From positions 1-36,697 of the forward strand of contig NZ_QUMD01000032.1 in NCBI RefSeq assembly GCF_003481985.1: a stretch of 36,697 nucleotides of DNA, written 5' to 3'. The stretch comes from Clostridium sp. OF09-36 (GTDB taxonomy: Bacteria > Bacillota > Clostridia > Lachnospirales > Lachnospiraceae). Within the stretch, counting starts at the first letter, position 1; each line of letters opens with the position of its first letter. Under the pieces are notes generated by a model that was not told the origin of the DNA, made no database searches, and worked only from the letters and a program-made list of their open reading frames with translations. Positions 8,417-16,376 of the stretch are shown one piece after another. The translations under genes were made by a program, and so were the position numbers.

Positions 8417-9448
8417 CTATTTGGTCGGAACAGTCAGGCCTTTTTCTGCGAAGTATTTTGCAGCGCCAGCGTGATACGGAACTGCGGTTACAGATGCTGC
8501 AAAGTCAAGGTCCAGCTCATTCTTCTTGTCGTGTCCAAGTGTGTCGATGCTGTCGTAGATACCTGCTACTACGTTGTAGATATCGTTCTCATCTACATCG
8601 TCCTGCGCGATGATAACTGCGCCGACTGCAACGGTGGTTGCGTCTTTCTCAAGACCGTAAGCATCTTTGGAGATCACGTTCTTGGTGTAGTAAGGAGAAG
8701 TCTCCTGAAGTTTTGCGATGTGCTCATCGTCTAACTCTACCAGATATACGTCTCTGGTTGCTGCCAGGGAGGTCACTGCGGTGGTCGGTGCACCTGCTAC
8801 GATGAAGGCTGCATCGATCTTGCCGTCCTGCATGGCCTCTACGCTGTCACCGAAGGACTGGTAGGTAGGTTTGATGTCGTCGATGGTTAAATCGTATGCG
8901 CCTAAGCAATCCAGAGCGTTGAAGTAAACGCCGGAACCGGAATCACCAACGGATACGGTCTTGCCCTTTAAGTCTGCCACGGTTTTGATCTCCGGGTTGA
9001 GGGTTACGATCTGTACCTGCTCCATGTAAAGCGCTGCCACGGTAGAGAAGCCGTCGATCTTTGCGCCCTCAAAGAGGTTCGTGCCGTTGTAAGCGTATGC
9101 CATAACGTCGGACTGTACAAAGCCAAGCTGTGCGTCGCCTGCGTCCATAGCCTCGATGTTGCCCTTGGAGCCTTTGCCAACGATCGCGGTTACGGTGGTG
9201 TCGGTCAGGTCACTGATCTGTCCTGCGATCACGCTTCCGAATCCGTAGTAAGTACCCTGGTCACCGCCGGTGGTAAAGATCAGCTCTTTGCCGCTTCCAG
9301 CCTGACCGATCTTGTCAGCCGGTGCAGCTTTGGTGTCTGCTGCGGTGGTATCTGCCGCGGTGGTAGATGTAGAAGCGGAACCGCCGCAAGCGGTGAGGGA
9401 TAATGCTGCCATCATAGATGCCATAACCAATGCCATGTTCTTTTTCAT
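8417..9448 (-). CDS. TAXI-family TRAP transporter substrate-binding lipoprotein
   Basis: Extracytoplasmic binding protein of 343 aa. The N-terminus is a lipoprotein signal: positively charged start, hydrophobic stretch, then LTAC lipobox with lipidated Cys at residue 21, followed by a Ser/Thr/Ala linker to about residue 50. The mature part is TAXI-like (FTTGGDQGTYYGFGSVIAG near its start; GKTVSVGDSGSGVYFNA in the middle). It captures a small anionic solute for the fused permease encoded downstream. The ATG at 9448 has a GAGGAGG site about 8 bases upstream, and a near-consensus promoter lies at 9526-9554. Confidence 0.93.
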   Translation of the reverse strand: MKKNMALVMASMMAALSLTACGGSASTSTTAADTTAADTKAAPADKIGQAGSGKELIFTTGGDQGTYYGFGSVIAGQISDLTDTTVTAIVGKGSKGNIEAMDAGDAQLGFVQSDVMAYAYNGTNLFEGAKIDGFSTVAALYMEQVQIVTLNPEIKTVADLKGKTVSVGDSGSGVYFNALDCLGAYDLTIDDIKPTYQSFGDSVEAMQDGKIDAAFIVAGAPTTAVTSLAATRDVYLVELDDEHIAKLQETSPYYTKNVISKDAYGLEKDATTVAVGAVIIAQDDVDENDIYNVVAGIYDSIDTLGHDKKNELDLDFAASVTAVPYHAGAAKYFAEKGLTVPTK

Positions 9449-9525
9449 AATCGTGTCCTCCTCGGGTTTTGTTTTTACAGCTTACAATGCCTCTTTTCTG
9501 CTGTGTTTTTCTCAACTTGGTGCCA

Positions 9526-9554
9526 ATTATAGCACAGGGATTTTTAAATATCAA
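9526..9554 (-). promoter_or_regulatory. Near-consensus promoter of the TAXI-TRAP operon
   Basis: On the minus strand TTGATA, 17 bases, TATAAT. The predicted start leaves a leader of about 70 bases before the lipoprotein ATG at 9448. Confidence 0.75.
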
Positions 9555-9639
9555 GCTAAATATTGTAATTATTACAGCTTTTTAGTTGTACTTTTCCATA
9601 TTAAACTGCTAAACTAATTGAGATTGACGAAAATTTGTA

Positions 9640-9680
9640 TAAAAAAGAGCCTGTGTGATGTTTTCTCACACAAGCTCTTA
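9640..9680 (-). terminator. Intrinsic terminator of the MarR-ABC operon
   Basis: A 14-bp stem with one mismatch (9645-9658 with 9666-9679) is followed on the minus strand by six T residues. It lies downstream of the second ABC transporter gene and shields the TRAP promoter. Confidence 0.8.
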
Positions 9681-9740
9681 TCTTCTGAAATAAACTGTAA
9701 ATTTTTATTTAAACCGCACAGCAGTTCCTGATTCTCACAC

Positions 9741-11654
9741 TTAGTCCAGCTCAAACGCGCCGGTATACAGCTGATAGTAAGTACCCTTCTGGGCAATCAG
9801 GTCGTCGTGATCACCACGCTCAATAATGCGTCCGTGGTCAAGAACCATGATGGCCTTACTGTTGCGGATCGTGGACAGGCGGTGTGCGATGACAAGCACG
9901 GTTCTGCCCTCCATGAGGTTATCCATACCCTGCTGTACCAGTGCCTCGGTACGGGTATCGATGGAACTGGTTGCCTCGTCTAAGATCATGGCAGGCGGAT
10001 CCGCCACAGCCGCACGGGCAATGGAGATCAGCTGGCGCTGTCCCTGGGACAGGCTTGCTCCGTTTCCGGTCAGCATCGTATTGTAACCGTCCGGCAGACG
10101 GGTGATGAAGCTGTCTGCATTCGCCAGCTTCGCAGCTGCGATGCATTCCTCATCGGTAGCATCCAAACGTCCATAACGGATATTCTCCAGAACGGTTCCG
10201 GTAAACAGGTTGACCTCCTGCAGTACCACACCTAAGGAGCGGCGCAGGTCTGCCTTGCAGATCTTGTTGATGTTGATGCCGTCGTAACGGATCTTTCCGT
10301 CCGGGATATCATAGAACCGGTTGATCAGGTTGGTGATCGTGGTCTTTCCGGCACCGGTCGCACCAACGAATGCAATCTTCTGTCCCGGCTTTGCAAACAG
10401 GGAGACATCATGCAGCACCAGTTTCTCCGGAACATAACCGAAGTCCACATGCTCCAGACGGATATCGCCCTTTAACTCGGTGTAGCTTACAGTTCCGTCC
10501 GGACGCGGATACTTCCATGCCCAGATATGGGTCGGGTGATCGGCTTCCACCAGTTCCCCGTTCTCATCGTGTTTTGCGTTGACCAGGGTAACAAAGCCCT
10601 CGTCCTCCTCCGGCGTTTCATCGATCAGCTCGAAGATACGTCCTGCACCTGCAAGACCCATCGCGATCAGGGCTACCTGGTTGGAGCTCTGTCCCACGGT
10701 CTGTGCCAGCTGTCTGGACATGCCGAGGAAGGTGATGATGATGCCGACAGACACCGGGCTGAAACCGCTAAGGGTCAGGTTCGGAGCCTTGCAATATACC
10801 ATCAGACCGCCTACGATCGCCAGGACCACATACATCAAGTTACCCATATTGCCCAGAATCGGCATCAGCGCGTTGCCGTACTGGTTTGCCGTCTTACTGT
10901 CGCTAAACAGCTGCTCATTGTACTTTAAGAAGTCCTGCTTTGCTTCTTCCTCATGACAGAAGACCTGGACAACCTTCTGACCGGACATCATCTCCTCGAT
11001 GAAGCCCTCTTCTGCTGCCAGGGAACGCTGCTGGTACATCATGTACTTGGAGCTCATGCCGCCGTACTTCTTTGTTACGGTCAGCATCGCTGCCACAAAC
11101 AGGCATACTACGATGAACATCGGAATGCTGAAGCTGGTCATCATGACGATCATCACTGCGATAGTAAGGATGGACTGGAACAGCATCGGCATACTCTGGC
11201 TGACCATCATACGGATGGCATCGGTATCGTTGGTATAGGTACTCATGATGTCGCCGTGTGCATGGGTATCAAAATATTTGACTGGCAAAGTCTGCATCTT
11301 GGTGAACATGTCCACACGGAAGTTCTTTAAGGTACCCTGGGTGACGGTCGCCATAATGCGGGTGTAGATCAGGGATGCGCATACACCAAGTGCATAGATC
11401 AGAGCCATGCTTCCAAAGATGGAAACCATCTGCGGCCACACGCTGTCCATGCCGTTCTCCACACCAGGAAGAATACACTGGTCGATCAGCGCCTGAATGT
11501 AAATGGTCTGTCCGACGGAAGCGACCGCCGTAATGATGATGCAGACCATAACCGTGATCAGATGTGCCCGGTAATGGGAAAATAAATATGCCATCAGGCG
11601 TTTGAAGGTGCCCGGCTTGATACCGGAGCCATTTGCGTTTCTCATTTGTCTCAT
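9741..11654 (-). CDS. ABC exporter half-transporter B (catalytic-site subunit)
   Basis: Half-transporter of 637 aa: an exporter-type membrane domain with six TM helices (about residues 15-320), then a nucleotide-binding domain with Walker A GATGAGKTT, signature LSQGQRQLISIARA and Walker B MILDEATSSID with the catalytic Glu. An insertion of about 45 residues (charged, with NAKHDENGELVEADHPTHIWAWKYPRP) sits between the two domains. The ATG at 11654 follows AAGGAGG and overlaps the upstream ABC gene's end by a few bases, so the two are coupled. It should pair with the 11659-13392 product as a heterodimer, the usual form of such pairs. Substrate (drug, peptide or lipid) unknown; the MarR gene suggests a toxic compound. 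Confidence 0.92.
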   Translation of the reverse strand: MRQMRNANGSGIKPGTFKRLMAYLFSHYRAHLITVMVCIIITAVASVGQTIYIQALIDQCILPGVENGMDSVWPQMVSIFGSMALIYALGVCASLIYTRIMATVTQGTLKNFRVDMFTKMQTLPVKYFDTHAHGDIMSTYTNDTDAIRMMVSQSMPMLFQSILTIAVMIVMMTSFSIPMFIVVCLFVAAMLTVTKKYGGMSSKYMMYQQRSLAAEEGFIEEMMSGQKVVQVFCHEEEAKQDFLKYNEQLFSDSKTANQYGNALMPILGNMGNLMYVVLAIVGGLMVYCKAPNLTLSGFSPVSVGIIITFLGMSRQLAQTVGQSSNQVALIAMGLAGAGRIFELIDETPEEDEGFVTLVNAKHDENGELVEADHPTHIWAWKYPRPDGTVSYTELKGDIRLEHVDFGYVPEKLVLHDVSLFAKPGQKIAFVGATGAGKTTITNLINRFYDIPDGKIRYDGININKICKADLRRSLGVVLQEVNLFTGTVLENIRYGRLDATDEECIAAAKLANADSFITRLPDGYNTMLTGNGASLSQGQRQLISIARAAVADPPAMILDEATSSIDTRTEALVQQGMDNLMEGRTVLVIAHRLSTIRNSKAIMVLDHGRIIERGDHDDLIAQKGTYYQLYTGAFELD

Positions 11655-11658
11655 CCTC

Positions 11659-13392
11659 TTACGCCTCCTTACTCTTAGTCTGGGAATCAAAGATTTCCCG
11701 GTAAATGCCGTTGAATGCAACTAATTCGTCGTGGCTGCCCTGCTCAACAATACGTCCGCCGTCCATGACCAGAATGAAATCTGCATCCTGCACGGAAGAA
11801 ATACGCTGGGCAATGATGATCTTAGTGGTATTCGGCAGTTCCTCGCGGAATGCCTTACGGATCAGGGCATCGGTCTTGGTATCGACTGCAGAGGTCGAGT
11901 CATCCAGAATCAGGATGCGCGGCTTCTTTAACAGGGCTCTTGCGATACACAGACGCTGCTTCTGACCGCCGGATACGTTGGTACCGCCGCGCTCAATGTA
12001 GGTGTCATAGCCGTTCGGGAACTGGCTGACAAACTCATCGGCCTGGGCGAGCTTACATGCGTGGATGATTTCTTCATCAGTCGCGTTCTTACTGCCCCAG
12101 CGCATATTTTCTTTGATGGTGCCGGAGAACAGAACGTTTTTCTGCAGGACCACGGCAACCGCATCACGCAGGGATTCCAGATCGTACTCGCGCACATCTT
12201 TTCCTGCGACCTTTACGCTTCCCTCGCTGACATCGTAAAGTCTGGAGATCAGCTGGATCAGGGATGTCTTGGAAGAACCGGTTCCTCCGATGATGCCGAC
12301 CGTCGCACCAGACGGGATATGCAGGTCAATATCAGACAGCGCAAACTTTTTGCTCTTCTCGGAATATTTGAAGGAAACATGATCGAAATCCACGCTTCCG
12401 TCTGCAACCTCAGTTGCCCCGTTTTCCGGGGAAGTCAGGCTGCTCTCATGGTTTAACACTTCTGCGATACGCTCTGCACACTCGGAAGCCATGGTTGTCA
12501 TGATAAATACCATGGAGAGCATCATGACGGATGCCAGGATCTGAACACCGTAGCTGATCAGGGAAGAAAGCTGTCCGGTCGTCAGCTCGGTCGCTCCGGA
12601 ATTGACGATCATCTGCGCTCCGATGTAGTACACCAGGAACATGGACAGGTACATGCAAAACATCATGGTCGGGTTATTGAATGCCAGGATCTTCTCAACA
12701 AAGGTGAAGTCCTTGCGCACCTCTTCTGCCGCCTGGTTGAACTTCTCGGTCTCGTAGGATTCACGGACAAAGGATTTTACCACACGGATACCGGCTACGT
12801 TCTCCTGCACGGAGTTATTTAAGGCATCGTACTTTTTGAAAATGCGCTTGAAGATCGGATGCACATGGGTGGCAATTCCAAACAGTACGCCTGCCAGAAT
12901 AGGCAGGATACATAAGAAGATCAGAGCCATCTTCACATTGATGGTCATCGCCATGATCACGGAAAAAATAATCATGAGCGGGGTACGCACAGCCAGACGG
13001 ATTAACAGCTGGTAAGCGTTCTGTACGTTTGTAACATCCGTTGTCATACGGGTTACCAGGGACGATGCGGAAAATTTATCGATGTCCGCAAACGCAAAAT
13101 CCTGGATTTTAAAATACATATCCTGTCTTAAGTTTTTCGCAAAACCACAGGACGCCTCTGCCGCGTTTCTCGCAGCCAGCACACCACAGCCTAAAGACAT
13201 GGTTGCCATGACCAAAAGGACCAGGCCATACTGTAAGATTGGTGTCATGGTGTCGGCAGACAGATGATCGATCAGCTTTGACATCACCAGCGGGATCATA
13301 CACTCCAGTACAACCTCGCCTGCTACAAAAAGCGGTGATAAAAGAGACTGTTTCTTGTACTGCCGTACACTCTTCAGTAAAGTTTTAACCAC
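11659..13392 (-). CDS. ABC exporter half-transporter A (degenerate-site subunit)
   Basis: Half-transporter of 577 aa with six TM helices, then an ATPase domain: Walker A GGTGSSKTS, signature VSGGQKQRLCIARA, Walker B ILILDDSTSAVD. The residue after the Walker B Asp is Asp instead of the catalytic Glu, the hallmark of the degenerate site in heterodimeric exporters (BmrCD or TM287/288 type). I chose the GTG start at 13392 because AAGGAGG lies 7 bases before it; the longer ATG frame from 13443 has no such site. It is second in the MarR-ABC-ABC operon. The substrate cannot be inferred. Confidence 0.92.
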   Translation of the reverse strand: MVKTLLKSVRQYKKQSLLSPLFVAGEVVLECMIPLVMSKLIDHLSADTMTPILQYGLVLLVMATMSLGCGVLAARNAAEASCGFAKNLRQDMYFKIQDFAFADIDKFSASSLVTRMTTDVTNVQNAYQLLIRLAVRTPLMIIFSVIMAMTINVKMALIFLCILPILAGVLFGIATHVHPIFKRIFKKYDALNNSVQENVAGIRVVKSFVRESYETEKFNQAAEEVRKDFTFVEKILAFNNPTMMFCMYLSMFLVYYIGAQMIVNSGATELTTGQLSSLISYGVQILASVMMLSMVFIMTTMASECAERIAEVLNHESSLTSPENGATEVADGSVDFDHVSFKYSEKSKKFALSDIDLHIPSGATVGIIGGTGSSKTSLIQLISRLYDVSEGSVKVAGKDVREYDLESLRDAVAVVLQKNVLFSGTIKENMRWGSKNATDEEIIHACKLAQADEFVSQFPNGYDTYIERGGTNVSGGQKQRLCIARALLKKPRILILDDSTSAVDTKTDALIRKAFREELPNTTKIIIAQRISSVQDADFILVMDGGRIVEQGSHDELVAFNGIYREIFDSQTKSKEA

Positions 13393-13459
13393 TGCAATTC
13401 CTCCTTGTTTCCCTTGTAAATGATTCTGTTGCCGTTCACGCATACGTGAACAACAAACA

Positions 13460-13897
13460 TTACTCTGCCAGATTTTTCAGCATTTTGTCTGTCACAGAAA
13501 AAAAGACCTGCATCTCTTCCTCTGAGATACCGGCTATCAGCTTTTGATTGAGCTTATCCAGACCTTTCAGCACGCAGTCCTTATACTGCAGCGCTTTCTC
13601 GGTCACCACGATCTTTTTTCTTCTTGCATCGTACGAAACCGGCTCCTTGCGGATTAGCCCCCGCTGCTCCAGCTCCTTTAAGAGCGCAGTAGCCGTGGGT
13701 GGTCTGAGTCCGAATTCCGCCTCGATGTCTTTCTGGAAAACATCGCTTTTCGTATGCTCTGCCAAAAGAAAATGAAGTGTGCGTCCCTGCGCTCCACTGA
13801 ACATCCCGGAGCCGAAGGCCGCACACATCTCTCTGCTGATTCCGTTTGACAAACGTTTGATGCTGCGCATGGCAATTTTTTCTTCCTGCTGTTTCAT
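13460..13897 (-). CDS. MarR-family transcriptional regulator
   Basis: Winged-helix regulator of 145 aa. The helix-turn-helix covers about residues 50-75 (VFQKDIEAEFGLRPPTATALLKELEQRGLI) and the wing about 80-97 (SYDARRKKIVVTEKA, with the typical D-R salt bridge motif). As first gene of a MarR-ABC-ABC operon it probably represses its own promoter and the exporter until a ligand binds. The promoter at 14008-14036 is overlapped by a CCTAA/TTAGG dyad that suits a MarR dimer. The ATG at 13897 follows a GATGAGG site. The ligand is unknown. Confidence 0.92.
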   Translation of the reverse strand: MKQQEEKIAMRSIKRLSNGISREMCAAFGSGMFSGAQGRTLHFLLAEHTKSDVFQKDIEAEFGLRPPTATALLKELEQRGLIRKEPVSYDARRKKIVVTEKALQYKDCVLKGLDKLNQKLIAGISEEEMQVFFSVTDKMLKNLAE

Positions 13898-14000
13898 TGC
13901 ACCTCATCATGTTGTGTGACTTTGCAGCCGCCTCTTCGCCTTGCTTTTTTCGAAGCAGGTCTTGATGTTATCTCTGTCGGCCGCATATTTTATTTAGTTT

Positions 14001-14015
14001 CCTAAGTATGTTAGG
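14001..14015. promoter_or_regulatory. Putative MarR operator
   Basis: CCTAAGTATGTTAGG is a perfect 5-5-5 inverted repeat that overlaps the -10 box and start-site region of the marR promoter. Binding there would block polymerase. Confidence 0.55.
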
Positions 14016-14036
14016 ACATTATCGCTAATTTGTCAA
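14008..14036 (-). promoter_or_regulatory. Promoter of the marR-ABC operon
   Basis: On the minus strand a consensus TTGACA is followed by 17 bases and TAACAT. The leader to the marR ATG at 13897 is about 100 bases. Confidence 0.7.
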
Positions 14037-14127
14037 TCGGAAATTTGTGAACTTTTTATGAAATCATACCAGGGGCAAAAAGTCTGGAATCCGATGCAGG
14101 CTTACTTGCAAGAGGATTGTGGACCTT

Positions 14128-15000
14128 TTACTGCTTTTCGTTTCTACGTTTCTGGTCCAGATAAGAAACCGCAGACAGTGCCGCAATATTTCCCTGCCCG
14201 GCCGATTTGATATACTGGTAAGGCCGTCCTGCAATGTCACCGCAGGCAAAGCATCCAGGCACATTCGTCTCCATCTGCAGGTTGACTGCCACATGGTTTC
14301 CATCCATTTGAAGTCCCGGTACCAGGTTCTTCGGAGACACACTCTCCCTTAAAATAAAAATGCAGTCTGCCGGATAACTTCCGGCACTGGTCACCAGTGT
14401 ATCTGCCTTCATGCCGCCGGTAATCTCCTTCGGCACTCCGTTTACTACCGTAATCTTTTCCGAAACTTCCACCGGCTCCTTGTACATTGGGAAATAATAC
14501 ACCTTTTCTGCAATGTCAGCCAGAAAATCTGCTTCCGCTTCCTCGGATTTCTGATATCCGATCACGGCTACCGTTGCACCACGGTAGAGCGGCGCGTCGC
14601 AGGTCGCGCAGTAGCTGACGCCGCGGCCCAAGAATTCTTCTTCTCCCGGAAGCGGCTTGCCAAAATTAACGCCGGTTGCCAGAATCACAGTATCCGCCTC
14701 GCAGATGTCCTGTCCCACCTGCAGGGAAAAATAATCGCCCATTGGATAGATCAGATTCACCCGGTCCTCCACGATCGGGATCTGCATCCGCTCAATGTGT
14801 TCCTCAAATGCCTTTCCAAGCTCTGCCCCGCTGATTTCCGGGAACCCAAGATAGTTCTGGATTTCCTGCGCTTTCTGTACTTTACTGCTCAGATCCCGGC
14901 TTCCTACTAATAAAATTTTCTTTTTGCGGATGGCCGCCGTAACTGCCGCGGAAAGTCCCGCCGGGCCGGTGCCGATGATGGCGATATCGTAACGTTCCAT
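14128..15000 (-). CDS. Thioredoxin-reductase-like flavoprotein lacking NADPH motifs
   Basis: FAD oxidoreductase of 290 aa with the thioredoxin-reductase fold. The FAD dinucleotide motif GTGPAGL is at residues 10-16, the redox pair CATC at 131-134, and the C-terminal FAD motif ACGDIAG is present. In the pyridine-nucleotide domain the usual GGGNSA is replaced by GYQKSEE (148-154) and the usual HRR motif by FPMYKE (170-175). It therefore probably does not use NADPH. Ferredoxin-dependent flavin thioredoxin reductases (FFTR) of clostridia also lack these motifs, so that is the best guess; a diverged reductase with another donor is possible. The ATG at 15000 has GGAGG upstream. Its own candidate promoter is at 15046-15074, and a ribU remnant with FMN riboswitch lies upstream. 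Confidence 0.85.
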   Translation of the reverse strand: MERYDIAIIGTGPAGLSAAVTAAIRKKKILLVGSRDLSSKVQKAQEIQNYLGFPEISGAELGKAFEEHIERMQIPIVEDRVNLIYPMGDYFSLQVGQDICEADTVILATGVNFGKPLPGEEEFLGRGVSYCATCDAPLYRGATVAVIGYQKSEEAEADFLADIAEKVYYFPMYKEPVEVSEKITVVNGVPKEITGGMKADTLVTSAGSYPADCIFILRESVSPKNLVPGLQMDGNHVAVNLQMETNVPGCFACGDIAGRPYQYIKSAGQGNIAALSAVSYLDQKRRNEKQ

Positions 15001-15045
15001 GTATAATCGTGCCTCCTTGCTTTCTCTGTTCTTTTGAATAGTTCT

Positions 15046-15074
15046 ATTATACACAAAATTGTTTTCTTCTACAA
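15046..15074 (-). promoter_or_regulatory. Candidate promoter of the thioredoxin-reductase-like gene
   Basis: On the minus strand TTGTAG, 17 bases, TATAAT. The -10 is perfect and the -35 weak. It lies immediately after the ribU remnant stop codon, so the flavoprotein gene may be driven from here, from the FMN riboswitch upstream, or both. Confidence 0.5.
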
Positions 15075-15236
15075 TCATCCTGCAAACAGGGCCGGAAGTT
15101 CCGAAATATCGAATTTCAAAAATCCCGGCACAAACGGCAGCGAAAAATTTAGCAGCATCAGCACCGTTGACACCGCTCCCATCATTCCGATAAATACCGA
15201 CTTTTTTACGCTTGACGTTCTTTCTATTCTTCTCAT
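15075..15236 (-). pseudogene. ribU: Truncated ECF riboflavin transporter RibU (N-terminal remnant)
   Basis: Only 53 residues remain. They read like the N-terminus of an ECF-transporter S component of the RibU type: a basic start, a first TM helix (SVFIGMMGAVSTVLMLLNFSLPF) and the conserved FLKFDISELPALFAG, then a TGA. A complete RibU has about 190-210 aa and five or six TM helices; no further RibU-like sequence follows in any frame before the flavoprotein gene. Unlike the other broken genes in this window, one added base does not restore it, so a real deletion is likely. An FMN riboswitch sits upstream, which supports the RibU assignment. Vestigial leader peptide is the alternative reading. 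Confidence 0.75.
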
Positions 15237-15312
15237 TTCCTTTCCAGGATCCCGAAAATGCTCATGTTGCCGGTTCGCGGTTCGCACATGCATGTCCGGC
15301 AACGCAGAATGC

Positions 15313-15342
15313 CCCATGATCTGCTGACCACGGGGCATTTTG
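15313..15342 (-). promoter_or_regulatory. Hairpin after the FMN aptamer (possible expression platform)
   Basis: AATGCCCC and GGGGCATT form a perfect 8-bp stem just 3' of the aptamer on the minus strand. No long U-tract follows. A further 8-bp stem (GTTGCCGG/CCGGCAAC) follows at about 15264-15300. Confidence 0.45.
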
Positions 15343-15345
15343 ATT

Positions 15346-15466
15346 ATCCTCTTTCATCCGGACTATACCGTCGGTCACGGAATTGCACCGTGTCATGCCT
15401 TTCGGCTTGCGGACTTTACCGCCGGTGGGGACTTACCTGCTATGATTCACCCCGCCTCGAAGATCC
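15346..15466 (-). ncRNA. FMN riboswitch (RFN element)
   Basis: On the minus strand the conserved FMN-aptamer blocks are recognisable in order: ATCTTCGAGGCGGGGTGAA at the 5' side, CCCCACCGGCGGTAAAG, a GCAAGCC segment, then GGTGCAATTCCGTGACCGAC and GGTATAGTCCGGATGAAAGA closing the P1 stem. In Firmicutes this aptamer turns off riboflavin synthesis or ribU uptake genes when FMN is plentiful. Here it precedes a ribU remnant and, about 350 bases further on, the flavoprotein gene. Confidence 0.92.
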
Positions 15467-15527
15467 TTATGCAATTTTTTTGATAGTTTTATTTTTTCAA
15501 AAATTTTTCAAAAATTCAAAAAAGTAC

Positions 15528-15556
15528 TTGCGCATTTTTCAATTTTATAGTATAGT
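15528..15556 (+). promoter_or_regulatory. Promoter of the tRNA-Leu pair
   Basis: TTGCGC, 17 bases, TATAGT, located 13 bases before the first tRNA-Leu. Confidence 0.65.
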
Positions 15557-15568
15557 ATGTTCTTGTCG

Positions 15569-15652
15569 GCGGGAGTGCTGGAATTGGCAGACAGGCTAGA
15601 CTAAGGATCTAGTGGCAGTTATGTCGTGTGGGTTCAAGTCCCATCTCCCGCA
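15569..15652 (+). tRNA. tRNA-Leu (anticodon AAG)
   Basis: Class II tRNA of 84 bases. The acceptor GCGGGAG pairs with CTCCCGC, the anticodon stem is CTAGA/TCTAG with loop CTAAGGA, and a long variable arm and TTCAAGT T-loop are visible. The anticodon reads AAG. Most bacteria decode CUY Leu codons with GAG, so A34 (probably converted to inosine) is noteworthy. CCA is not encoded. Confidence 0.9.
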
Positions 15653-15657
15653 GGTAT

Positions 15658-15741
15658 GCAGAAGTGGCGGAATTGGCAGACGCGCACGGTTCAGGTCCGT
15701 GTGGTAGCAATACCTTGTGGGTTCGACTCCCATCTTCTGCA
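15658..15741 (+). tRNA. tRNA-Leu (anticodon CAG)
   Basis: Class II tRNA of 84 bases. The acceptor GCAGAAG pairs with CTTCTGC; the anticodon stem CACGG/CCGTG encloses TTCAGGT, giving anticodon CAG. It lies 5 bases after the first tRNA-Leu and shares its promoter. Confidence 0.92.
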
Positions 15742-15794
15742 TTGCAGAATCAGCAGACGCGCCACTGGCGCCTCCTCGATATGCTGAGCAAAAC

Positions 15795-15833
15795 GAGCCA
15801 TCGTACAGATCGTACGGTGGCTCTTCTTTTTTC
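15795..15833. terminator. Bidirectional terminator between tRNA-Leu genes and spoVAC
   Basis: A stem of about 11 bp (GAGCCATCGTA with TACGGTGGCTC) is followed on the plus strand by a T-rich run. On the minus strand it begins right after the spoVAC stop codon, so it can also end the spoIIA-spoVAC transcript. Confidence 0.75.
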
Positions 15834-16287
15834 TTACATAATCCCCAAGAACTTTCCAATCAAAAACAATATCCCCAAAATCCAGCTCGTCAACACCCCA
15901 AACAGGATCACCGGCCCGGCAATGGTAAAAATTTTACATCCAATTCCGAATACGTGTCCCTCGGCCTTGTACTCAATAGCCGGGGCCACCACCGAGTTCG
16001 CAAAGCCGGTGATCGGCACCAGGCTCCTGCACCGCCCCACTTCACGATCTTCGGTAGATGCCAAATCCGGTCAGCAGCACACTCGCCAAGATCAGTTCGA
16101 TCAGCATCCAGGTCTGTGCCGCTTCCTTTTCCATTCCCAGATACTTCATCATAAGCATCACAGATGCCTGTCCGACCGTGCAGATGATGCCGCCTGTCAC
16201 AAAGGCATGCAGCATGTCGCTCCCAAGTTCATTGACCGGCGTGATCTTTTTAATATATTCATCGTAAGCTTTTTTGTTTAATTCCAT
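15834..16287 (-). CDS. spoVAC: Stage V sporulation protein AC (SpoVAC), two apparent frameshifts
   Basis: Membrane channel subunit of SpoVA; the B. subtilis protein behaves as a mechanosensitive channel for dipicolinate. The N-terminal 80 residues and the C-terminal 63 residues are in different reading phases. Adding one base near 16051 and another near 16025 joins them through KIVKWGGAGSLVPITGFANS and gives 151 aa, the family length (about 150). TM segments are visible at about residues 28-50, 60-78 and 118-145. The ATG at 16287 follows a GGAGAA site. It is the last gene of the operon before a terminator; spoVAD and spoVAE, normally next, lie at 224-1702. Breaks are probably sequence errors. 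Confidence 0.85.
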
Positions 16288-16376
16288 TTGGTATTTTCTC
16301 CTTTATTACTATGTGCGGTTCAGGCACGCATTGTGCAGACAACAACGAATTTCGAAACAATATTCACCTTTCTGAT

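Noticed and set aside
15742..15790. Sequence after the second tRNA-Leu resembles a third tRNA-Leu start (GCAGAATCAGCAGACGCGCC).
   Set aside because: No anticodon stem, variable arm or T-arm follows; only a short GCGCC/GGCGC dyad is seen. At most a fragment.
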